NCBI GenBank assembly: GCA_947652605.1
Contig: OX393581.1
Span: 12,714,640 to 12,778,639, forward strand
DNA from: Elmis aenea
Taxonomy: Eukaryota > Arthropoda > Insecta > Coleoptera > Elmidae
DNA: 64,000 bases
Direction of reading: 5' to 3'
Positions 55,255-64,000 of the stretch are shown here, piece by piece. Each line of letters opens with the position of its first letter. The first letter of the stretch is position 1. The notes below the pieces were generated by a model. That model did no database searches, was not told where the DNA came from, and saw only the letters and a program-made list of their open reading frames with translations. The position numbers and the translations under genes were made by a program.

Positions 55255-56486
55255 GGCGACAAAAATTTGTTAATTGAAAACAAAATCTAAGCCAGAAATC
55301 TATAATTATGGTTGTAATGTTGTAACCTGTTATTGATTGATTTAGAATTGTGGAAACTTTAATACATTCTAGTTTTACAATTAAACTACAAATTGTAATT
55401 TCCGCCTGAGTATTTTCCGCCCACATTTTTAATATTCTTTAACGCCATATCTAATTTATAATCTGATTGCATAATATACAAATAATTCAAACGCCTTTGA
55501 TTTGGTTTGGTGATAAATCGGGGCGTTAATTTTCATGCTAATTACATATTCATGATTGCTTACATATGATTCTTTTTGAATGTTACAAGTGCAAACGTAT
55601 AAAAATAGTTTGGAAAATTCGAATGCACGCTACGGCTAAAGAAATACAACGAATTAAAAGGCTTTTTCATGTTACTACATGTGATAACGGACGTTCGATT
55701 TTATCTTAACAATAAAATAAGTTTCACGCAAGTTTTTGAATATTATAAACTTGTTTATTGCATTAAGTCGCTTAATTTTGAGCTTGTTACGAGCTGATAT
55801 CTATCGTGTTGGAATTTTAGAGGTACCGCAAGCAGCGAATGAATAAAGCTTTAACGCGCTGGCATTTTGTGGTTAGGTAACGTTTTCAATGTTTTGCAGC
55901 ATATAATTAAATTAAAAGAAATTTTCCCAAGTGAGTTTTATCAGAAGATCAAACATTGCCGTTTTAACTGTCCAAAAATACAAATGAATGAACTGTTTTA
56001 TTCGTATGGGTGAACTATGTACTAATAAATATATTTCCCAGTATTAGCCGTTGTTGGAACGCTTTCACGACTAGACTAACTGTAAATGACATTTGCGTCT
56101 ATTGGGTTCATAGAAATGTGCGCATCGCTAGGGTAAACACCTTAATAATCTAGCACTAAATGGGATTGGGAGAGCGATGCATAGCTACCTGAGCTCACGT
56201 TAGTTATGAACAGCGCATGTGTGTAAAAGTCCAAATGCTGGTACATGCTTTTATCCAAGAACTGTTTTGACCGTACACTGACTAGTTCAACTAGTTTTCA
56301 ATAATTAAAAAGTTATAGGGGTGCGACAGTCAAACTGAATCACCCGTTATAGATACATAAAATCGCAAATTTTATAGTATATCTTTTTGTTTGTTTGCTT
56401 AAAGAAGGTAGATTTTCAAGGAAGCGCTGAGTATTTTTTTTTTCCTAAAAAGGGGGCGGTAGGACAAATAAGTTGGGGAACCTATG
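55255..56486. other. Non-coding stretch, nothing recognised
   Basis: No coding motif or element boundary recognised. Confidence 0.35.
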
Positions 56487-56494
56487 CTTTAGAC

Positions 56495-56723
56495 CAGTGG
56501 TTCTTAACCTTTTAGCTGCCAACACCCCCTAAATTCTCAAAATGTGTTCTCGCACCCCTAGTTAAATTGCAGATCTGTGGCAAGGAGTGTAGTAGGTATA
56601 GTAGAGAAGCTTGCAGATTTGTGCATCTATAGGAGAACCTGATGTGCAGAACTCAGTCTCGCACTCTCAGGAATAACTTCTCCTGCCACAGGGAATGGGT
56701 GCACTCCTGGTTAAGAACCACTG
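56495..56723. mobile_element. hAT MITE, 229 bp, perfect 8-bp TSD
   Basis: TSD CTTTAGAC on both sides (56487-56494, 56724-56731). Ends CAGTGGTTCTTAACC and GGTTAAGAACCACTG are inverted. No coding sequence. Confidence 0.95.
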
Positions 56724-56737
56724 CTTTAGACTCTTAA

Positions 56738-57061
56738 AGGTGGCCACTCACGGATTTTTGAGAGTCCGTTATCCGACACGCCACGGACTGAAGACAAATA
56801 ATCGCACAGTTTTCTGACGGATTTCGGCCTGCAGGTAAGATTCACCACACACACACAGTTTTCGAATCAGATTTTAAACTGGTCGCGGCTCGCCAACGAT
56901 CAACGATGCTGTGTGTGTGAGGTATTGAGGCGATTATCTGCATGCCGTTAACTGAGAGATTTTTGCCTGCAGTCAACGGACTGACTTGGTTTGCGATAAT
57001 TACCTTCAATTTTGGCCTGCAGGCCATTGTCTCTCATAAATCCGCAAGTGAGTGGCTACCT
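56738..57061. mobile_element. PIF/Harbinger-like MITE, 324 bp
   Basis: TAA on both sides (56735-56737, 57062-57064). Ends AGGTGGCCACTCACGGATTT and AAATCCGCAAGTGAGTGGCT then ACCT are inverted, with GCCTGCAGG motifs in both halves. It lies 14 bp after the hAT MITE. Confidence 0.85.
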
Positions 57062-57064
57062 TAA

Positions 57065-57879
57065 GACCCACCTGCAACCGGTAACGCTCTCAAATAATTT
57101 ACATTTTTTTAACTTCACCAATAACGGTTCTTGGTTCTTTACTGATTGAAGTCAAACTTGCATTTTCGTGTACATTTTTCGACAATTCCTTATCGGGCAT
57201 TCTCTATAATTCGATTTTTTTTTTGTGAATGTGCTTTTTCGTATTTGGGTTGTTTAACTTCTGAAATATGTCACATTCAAAAGTGTAAATGACGTCTAAC
57301 CACTATTGTGTGTCTAGTTGTTTAATTTTTAATGTCCATTAGCGAAATTGAAACTTTTTCGCCAGAGTTATAGATAATTAGAGCTTTTTGCGAACTCTGT
57401 ATCGTTTAAACTTAGTTCGAAAGCGCAGAAGTTTAAGAATTAAACAAGGAATTAACGAGCGTTTGAATAATTAAGCTTTCAATAGTTTTTCACTGAAATA
57501 GTTATTTAAATTGATCTCTACATTCTATTGTTTTTATTACTTCTTGGCCTTAAAATTGTAAATGATTTTGCCAACTCTTCCTAAATTTGAAAACTTCGAG
57601 GCAGCAATTAATGAATTTTCGTTTTACCTATGGGAATGATTTACTAACGAATTATTACAAAATTGCTAATATTTACGATGTTATAGTTTAAGAACATTCT
57701 GAAACATTCTTTAAAGCCTAAAATATTAATATTTTATTACACTATTTTTTTAATTTCCATTTTTTTTACCTTTAGATTTTATAAACAACTGTAAGGTAGA
57801 AAAAACTGGCATTATGTTATTTTATTTATAACTTGTTTGGTCTAGAACCAAAAGTTTAAAAAAATATTTTTGAGCGTAC
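57065..57879. other. AT-rich stretch, nothing recognised
   Basis: No coding motif or element boundary recognised. Confidence 0.35.
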
Positions 57880-58191
57880 TTATAAAATTATGTATGTCAA
57901 GGTTAATAAATGCATTTGGGCTAATTTATTTAAGTTCTCAATTTTGTGCATGCATTTACCGTAAGGCTGGTCGCCGATATGCAACAGTCTTTTCGCGGAA
58001 GTCATTACCGTTGCTTTATTTGACAACACGCTCACATGCAACTCTAAATTTGGGCAATTAAACACAAACTGAACTATTGTGTGACTTCGTTTAACTGATT
58101 TTTGTCGTATAGGTTTGAATTTCGTCGTCCTTATCACGTCAAGGCCCAGACCGTAGCCAACTCGTAAAAAATTCATGTCGAAAACAAGCAA
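57880..58191 (-). CDS. Unrecognised 103-codon ORF
   Basis: One of the longer open frames not explained by a transposon. It begins MLVFDMNFLRVGYGLGLDVI, and the upstream frame stays open for several more codons (SGVTQETK) after a stop. GC content is above the local average. I see no signal peptide, membrane span or known motif. It may be an old repeat or host exon sequence; a real protein cannot be shown. Confidence 0.2.
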   Translation of the reverse strand: MLVFDMNFLRVGYGLGLDVIRTTKFKPIRQKSVKRSHTIVQFVFNCPNLELHVSVLSNKATVMTSAKRLLHIGDQPYGKCMHKIENLNKLAQMHLLTLTYIIL

Positions 58192-58368
58192 TTTAGTTTC
58201 TTGTGTGACTCCTGATTATGTTTTGCGTATGTAAGCGCGGTTCAGCCATTCTCGGATCAAACTGTTGCAGAACTGGTTAATTACATGTCTCCTCAACCTT
58301 TATAGATATTAGTATGCTCAATTGGTTCTAATTAATTTTGAATTACTTGAGTTTTTTCTTGCCAGGTA

Positions 58369-59227
58369 CGAGGGAGCGCCAAAATTTCCCGGCCTGACTA
58401 TGAAAGAAACGGCGTAGGCTCGAAATTAAATTTTATTTTTCAATATAATCTCCTTTGACATCAATGCACTTATTACATCGTTTTAGCAACAATTCGATAC
58501 CTCTAAAAAAAATGCCGTCGGTTTGTCTGCATAATGTGCCCAAACTGCAGCCTTCGCCTCTTGGTCGTCACTGAAATGGCGCCCGCGAAGGTCATTTTTC
58601 AAATTTCCAAACAGGTTATAGTCACTGGGGGCCATATCTAGTCTATACGGAGGGTGATCGATTTGTTCAAAACCGCAGTCACGAATTGCGGCTTGAGAAA
58701 TTCCAGCAGTGTGCACGGGGGCATTGTCGTGCAGTAAACGCACGCCTCTGGTCTGTTTCCCACGTCTTTTCTCCCAAATATTTTGTCGTAATTTGTGCAG
58801 GAGTGCTGCATAAAACTCCCCGTTGACTGTGGTGTTGAGTTCTTTAAAATCTATGAGAAAAATGCCCTCACAATCCCAAAAGAACGTAGCCTTCACCTTT
58901 TTTGTCGACTGACAGACCCTGAACTTTCTTGGCGTTGCTTTTCTTTTTCGCTTCCATTCCATTGATTATCTTTTGGACAAAGGATCATAATAGAGAACCA
59001 TGATCTTATCCATTGTAACAATTGTCTTCAACGCGTCCACAGGATTTTCTCCACAGAACTCCAAAAAGGATGGAGCACATTCAACACGACGCTGGCGCTG
59101 AACTGCTGAGAGATGTTTGGGGACCCTTGTCGTCCGTCACCACTTTCACAGTCACTCCTGTTCTTGTATCATCTTTCAAGGATTCTTGTTAAAAAAAATT
59201 ACTCGCCAGGCCGGGAACTTTTGGTGC
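58369..59227 (-). mobile_element. Mariner element lacking its 5' third
   Basis: TA then CGAGGGAGCGCCAAAATTTC at the left (3') end. The right end keeps only the inner part of the inverted terminus (GCCAGGCCGGGAACTTTTGG, 59205-59224). The spacing shows that about 0.4 kb encoding the DNA-binding N-terminus is deleted. Confidence 0.85.
58483..59136 (-). pseudogene. Mariner DD34D transposase, catalytic part
   Basis: Reading from 59136 down: RVPKHLSAVQRQRRVECAP, IVTMDKIMVLYYDPLSKR, a stop (TAA 58966-58968 where Gln is usual), SMEWKRKRKATPRKFRV, FFWDCEGIFLIDF, LLHDNAPVHTAG, PPYRLDMAPSDYNLFGNLKN and DDQEAKAAVWAHYADKPTAF. The three catalytic Asp positions are present: TMDK (usually TGDE), HDNAP and PSDY, with 34 residues between the last two. 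The HTH region is missing, so this is inactive. Confidence 0.9.
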
Positions 59228-59229
59228 AA

Positions 59230-60345
59230 AATCGAATTTAATCGGATGGATCATTGGAAAGAAATCAAAATATTTGCAACCCAATCAGTATTTTATCAAA
59301 GTTTTTTAATGCTTTTTTCGTATATTACAATTCAGTCAGAGTAAAAAATCCATGATGACAGCGAACTTCCACGCTTAACGCGCTCTTTGTAGACGTTTGT
59401 AAATAGTTGAGCGCCATGTTAAGTACATATTTGCAGAGCTAAAACAGTACAGCGTTGATTAATGATAAAAATTAACCAAAAAAGTTATTAAGTGAATATT
59501 TTTTCTCCGCCTCGTTTTAATTTACGAATGTATATCCCGGACATAAATCAGCTCCAGTATAAAAGACGTCCTTTTCAAATGCAAATTACAGCGCAATGGC
59601 ACTTATATTAATTTATATAATGCATAAACAGAAGTACGAGTTGTAATTAGACGCAATATTAAACATGAACAATCATAAATAATTTCTGATTTTTATCGCG
59701 ATCGTGAAATATTTGTGGTTATCACGTTACATGCACGTTTTCAGGTCAAAAAATACCGGTCTCTTATTACCCCGGTCTCAGTTAGTTCATTTTATAAATT
59801 GTAAATCGTTATTATTTTACTTTGTCACAATAATAAAAATGCTAATGAAGGCACGGCATACACACCGCCCGTGTAATGGGATATACAAGTCGATATCCGT
59901 TATCCTTTAGCGAACTTATTTATGTATATATTATTACCTTTGACGCAATCCCATTTGCTTATTTGCGACCTCTGTCAAGAACATACAATACTGTATTCAT
60001 GGAGAAATTGATGTTATTCATAACAGACAATGGAATTTGTTATGGCTAACGGAAACGCCGGTATTTTGGTGTAAATGTGTATATAATTCATTTACACATT
60101 ACTGAAGCGAAATTTGACTTCTGCTAGAATTCCAAGGATGGATGTATTATTCAAACTGCAATCAATGAAGTTTTTTTCTCCTTATGTAAATATTGTTACT
60201 AGTCTAGGGAGACTAACCTACAATTTTATTCTAAAATTCATAAACCACGTATTTTTCTCCGTCCCCAATGGTGTTTCTTAGTTTCAAAGGTAAAACACAA
60301 GTTTGTCGTGTTATGCACTGCTCTGCTTTAGCACTGTATCGCAAT
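59230..60345. other. AT-rich stretch, nothing recognised
   Basis: No coding motif or element boundary recognised. Confidence 0.35.
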
Positions 60346-60350
60346 ATAAA

Positions 60351-61460
60351 CTACACCATTTCAAAATGTTTGGTCCTATTAAACTTTCTTTTCAAACCAG
60401 CATTATCTAGGAGCTGGTGTTGCCATGGGAGTGAAGTCTTCCCTCGTGCTTTTCTGCGAACTTTTTGATCTCTTCTTTGACGATTGGGATCTTCAGATCT
60501 CTGGTAGATGGTAATTCCGATAGTACCATGGAGCATCGACAATAGCTCGGAGCACTCTATTTTGAAAGACCCGGATCTTATCTATGTTGCTCTTGGCTGC
60601 ACATCCCCAGAGCTGAAACTTAGACTGGCTTTAGGATTTGTGTTTACAGTAGTAACTTATTATACATAGACAATTGCGATTTTCTTCCGATCAGAGAGTA
60701 TATTTTTTTGTATTGAAAGTCAAGTTCTTTTTTTTTCTTCTTTATGTGTTCCTTCCATCGAAGACGAATATCCAGATTCATTCTCAATAATTTTGCTGTA
60801 TCGCAATCTGAGATTTTGGCATTGTTTATTGTTATCGGGAATTGTTCATTTTGCTTGTAGGCACCTATTGCTGTTCCAAAATATCATTTTTGAATACAAA
60901 CAAACAAAAAAAAAACTTTATTTGCACCGAATATGGTATTTTGTTTTGAAGCGCATTAAATAATTATTATATCTGGACGGTATTTATAAAATCAGATTGT
61001 AACGGAAAGTGAGGGGGCCGCAATTTTTTTTTATAAGAAAGGGCGGCAGAGGCACAAAAAGATTGGAAACCACTGATTTACTCTGTTGCATGATTCTAAA
61101 AGTTTAGCAGCTGTTTTTACGTTGTCATTACCAATTGCCAAGATGGCTATATCGTCTGCAAAAGTTGCAATTGTGACGTTTTGAATTTGTGGAATGTCGT
61201 AAGTGTACAGCAAGTATAAAATAGGTCCCAAAACAGTGTCTTGGGGTACTCCTGTATTTATATTTTTTATGTTTGAGTAGTCTTTCTCTTGCTTGACACG
61301 AAACATTCGATCGGATATGTAAGATTTTAATATTTTGGCATATTGCTTTGGCGCAACTTGTTCTTTGGATTATATTCTAGTCTTTTCATGTCAGACTTTG
61401 TCAAACGCCTGGGCTGAGCATATTTTCTTTTCTTTAATGAAATGATCAACTGCCTAATAT
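60351..61460 (-). pseudogene. Jockey-clade LINE, ORF2 RT to C-terminus, interrupted
   Basis: From 61460 down: CSAQAFDKV (RT block), APKQYAKILKSYISDRMFRV, TGVPQDTVLGPILYLLYTYD, ATFADDIAILAIG (FADD active site kept). After an interruption at about 60880-61072 follow DIRLRWKEHIKKKKKELDF, YSLIGRKSQLSMYNKLLL, VFQNRVLRAIVDAPWYYRN, LKIPIVKEEIKKFAEKHEG and LLDNAGLKRKFNRTKHFEM to the stop at 60351. The order and spacing match insect Jockey elements. Several stops and frameshifts are present; the 5' end is lost near 61460. Confidence 0.85.
60880..61073 (-). mobile_element. hAT-like fragment interrupting the Jockey element
   Basis: Minus strand starts CAGTGGTTTCCAATCTTTTT and has GGGCGGCAGAGGCAC on the plus strand and GCGGCCCCCTCACTTTCC. 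This is a hAT-type end similar to the MITE at 56495. The other end and TSD are not resolved. Confidence 0.5.
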
Positions 61461-61845
61461 TTTAAAGGCATTAATTTAATTCTTTAAAGTTATCATAATA
61501 TTGATAAACCATTAGAACTTGGCTAAAATTAATCACTAAAGGATTTGAGAGAGGAATTATCTTCAGTATCAATATTGTGCAGCACATCTTCTTTTTCTTC
61601 TGCTGCTAAAAAGATAATTATAGATGATTATAAATCACTTGCATTTGAAAAAAGTTGTTAGTCGTTTTGTGCCACGTCAACTATCAAAACTTTAAAAACA
61701 GAGTGTGTGAGAATTCTCAATACGGTGTTAGGAAATTAGTTCTATGGTACTCTCATAGGCATGTGCCAATTTGAACCTTATGTATTACGTCCATACGGCC
61801 ACTACCGGAAATAAAACCTTTAATATTTTAAAGTTTTCTTTTTCG
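61461..61845. other. AT-rich stretch, nothing recognised
   Basis: No coding motif or boundary recognised. Confidence 0.3.
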
Positions 61846-61846
61846 G

Positions 61847-61911
61847 GCGCCCCCCAATAACTTTTAAATTTATATTGCGCCCTTATTGACAAAAAGGTTG
61901 CCGACCCCTCC
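61847..61911 (-). mobile_element. hAT-like terminus fragment
   Basis: Minus strand AGGGGTCGGCAACCTTTTTG followed by TCAATAAGGGCGC is a common hAT end type. No partner end was found. Confidence 0.5.
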
Positions 61912-61919
61912 AAGTAAAG

Positions 61920-62230
61920 TTTTAGGGAAGGTGATTATGCTCCATCGCGATCATGCAATTTTTTGGTGGTAGTTTTTTGGCTTAAAAGATGATGAACGTA
62001 ATACAGCACCCACCATACTCACCTGACTTGGAAATGTGCAACTTTTGTTAATTATTTTAAAGCTTAAAGAAACTTTCTGGGTAAAAAGTCATTGTTTGAG
62101 GAAGAAATTTATACTGCGGTTCACTATTATTTAGCAAATATTTCGAAACAATATTGGTAGGTAGCTTTTAAAAAGTGGAAAGAGAAACAAACACTTTGGA
62201 AATATCTATTTCTTAATAAGTTTAACATAG
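61920..62230 (+). pseudogene. Mariner transposase C-terminal relic
   Basis: Plus strand: NVIQHPPYSPDLEMCNF, KLKETFWVKS, then frames giving YTAVHYYLANISKQYW and AFKKWKERNKHF. This matches the region from the third catalytic Asp to the C-terminus of mariner transposases (QHPPYSPDLAPCDFWLF). The catalytic segment is altered (APCDF to EMCNF) and frameshifted. Its 5' part is missing beyond the hAT-like fragment. Confidence 0.65.
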
Positions 62231-63535
62231 TTTCCCTATTCATAAATAGTGATTGGACTTGTAATAATTTTTAATTTATTTGCAGAATTTTTAAGCACAA
62301 TCAAGTGCAATGATTTTGGTTTAAAAATGTGCATGAATATTAGATTAAAACCAAACACAATATTTTCCTTCGTATCTAAACACGATTGTAAACGGTGAGC
62401 GCAAACCCGCCAGCGTTCAACAAGTTTTATAAAACAAACATGATGTAATTTTGCATATCACCACTAAAGCTATTGTATGATGTGAACTTGGGTACTGTTT
62501 TCAAGAATATTTCATAAGCTTTGAGTGAGATCCATCTCCGCTACATCAACGACATATGACGGATGATGTACCTACTTATCAAAAACGAATAAGTTAGTAA
62601 ATTGGAATTAACTTTTTAATAACATTACAACAATAAATATTTTTAACGACACCCAATATTTAACATATAAGATTTTTATTATTAAACAACTTTTAGCGCT
62701 ATATTAATTTGCGCTGCTATCAAATTAGCCATTCATCATTTCAACGTTTTTTTTTTCTTAATCATGTAATTATGCGCCAGTGACCGTGAAAAATCGCATG
62801 TCATATTTTATTACAATGTACAACAACATGCAAGTTACCGTTCTACTCCTACAATTTAATAATTAACCTATAAAATTCTTTTACATGCCAAGGCAATGAA
62901 ACAAAATGCGTTTATTTAAACGTCTGTTATTAAAAAACAACTAAGCTGCGTTTTTAATTTTCCCTGCTCAGCAGTTCTAAATTGTTTACAATTTTATTTA
63001 TATTAAAGCATGATTTTTTAAAAATTTTAAGAGTATACTTAGCAGGAACACTTTCAAAATCCTGGTAAAAATAGCAGATTTAAATGTTTTATGTAGTGGC
63101 TTGTTATTAATGGATATTTTTACAAATAAAGGGTTTTTCAAAAGGGGCTTTAGAATTTTGAATGCCGATAACTACAGATTGGCAATTCACCGACTAGTTC
63201 ACCAAATATCAATTTTCTAGTCTAGTATGTCATAGAGAGCAGAATTATCATGTCTTTCACCCCTAATTATCTTTTAAAAACAGATTAGTAATAATATGTT
63301 AATAATAGTTTTTCGAAAAACAGGTCACCAATTTGTTGTTTTGCACAAATATATTCTACGTTGTTTCATCATGTCAGAAAGTAGAATTGCGTATGCGGTG
63401 AATTGATAGTCGGTGAACTGCAGTCGGTGAATTGATTTTCGGTGAATCTTCCGGATACCAAAATTATGATATTGGTATCGATTTATTTATTTTTAGGCCA
63501 TATAGGTGTTTTAAATTGTCTGCCCATTTTTTTAT
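62231..63535. other. AT-rich stretch, nothing recognised
   Basis: Two TCGGTGAATT motifs near 63415-63445 repeat, and ATTCACCGACTAGTTCACC occurs at about 63186; possibly a small unrecognised repeat. No coding motif. Confidence 0.35.
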
Positions 63536-63960
63536 TCGGTTTAGTTTTTTTTTTACTGTTACTTAACAGGATAAGATTGTCGGCATACATGCGTTCATTT
63601 ATTTAAATTAATTTTCTGTAACCTATGTTCCCTTTGTTGTATTGGTTATGTTTTTTGCTATGTCATCCATTATTATTATATAAAGAATTGGGTTCAGAAT
63701 GGCATAGAAATCAAAATTATAATCGTTTGTAACACCCCTTGCCTAAGACCTTGCTTCGCCTTTGTGCAGATTTTTTTTGTTCTCTTAATTGAGATACAAA
63801 GTTGAGAATTTGTATACATTAAAGGCTGTCTGTTATCCTCGCGATGCTTACAAAGAAAGTGCTTTTACAGTTTTTATTGCATTCTCGTTCCATACAATTT
63901 GCGCGAGCTATAGTTGCCGCGTACTTATCGCCCGTTGAAATGATGTACTCGGGGGCTGAC
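63536..63960 (-). pseudogene. LINE reverse transcriptase fragment with YADN motif
   Basis: The minus strand encodes NPILYIIIMDDIAK and INERMYADNLILLSNSKKK. These correspond to the RT stretch (F..ILF...MD.I...) and the catalytic YADD box, here YADN. Frames are broken. It continues toward the window end, so the element may extend outside. It is probably of the same RTE-like group as the fragments at 17540 and 156. Confidence 0.5.
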
Positions 63961-64000
63961 AGCAAGATATAAGAATACATCAAATTGCCAAGGGTATTTC

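Noticed and set aside
59117..59344. 75-codon plus-strand frame
   Set aside because: It lies antisense to the mariner transposase and runs out of the element; no motif.

Overview
The window reads as AT-rich nuclear DNA of an insect. The evidence is spliced-exon structure, mariner, piggyBac, hAT, PIF/Harbinger, Jockey and I-like elements, a degenerate CCTAA (insect telomere-type) tract and a probable nuclear mitochondrial fragment. A beetle is possible because of the LINE flavour, but that is an impression only. There are no operons, rRNAs, tRNAs or CRISPR arrays. Almost everything recognisable is a decayed or non-autonomous transposable element, and nested insertions can be ordered by their target-site duplications (TSDs).

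Host genes: one convincing exon, a leucine-rich-repeat exon at 7037-7283 (+) with good acceptor and donor sites. Weaker candidates are a signal-peptide exon with a possible second exon (50433-51527, +), a short GC3-rich ORF (23084-23185, -) and an unrecognised 103-codon ORF (57880-58191, -). The flanking sequence is probably intron or intergenic.

Layout. 1-7 kb: LINE ORF1/endonuclease fragment, a piggyBac-like relic (2311-3378), an 840-bp palindrome, a satellite-like array (4347-5165) and a recent 959-bp tandem duplication ending about 100 bp before the LRR exon. 8-18 kb: nad5-like numt, CAGGGTG-ended element with SINE-like tail, two mariner derivatives, a MITE with CCTAA repeats, a possible solo LTR, two I-like LINE 3' ends and RTE-like LINE tails. 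19-32 kb: hAT element (19454-20293), paired MITEs and tandem repeats, a Harbinger element (24041-25778) with nested hAT MITEs, a CR1-like LINE, a hAT (28429-30039) with a palindromic insert, and an I-like LINE cut by another hAT (30812-31772). 33-50 kb: piggyBac with an inverted duplication of its 3' end, a 1.24-kb foldback, a rosa-like mariner, a hAT relic holding a 205-bp palindrome with a hammerhead-like core, and a three-layer Harbinger nest (45329-47394). 53-64 kb: more CAGGGTG, Harbinger and hAT MITEs, mariner pseudogenes, a Jockey LINE and an RT fragment.

The main theme is that many cut-and-paste elements here are palindromic: one end, sometimes with coding sequence, has been copied in inverted orientation onto the other. 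This is seen in a mariner, a piggyBac and a CAGGGTG/TA family. All assignments rest on reading translated motifs and terminal repeats by eye; no database search was run.
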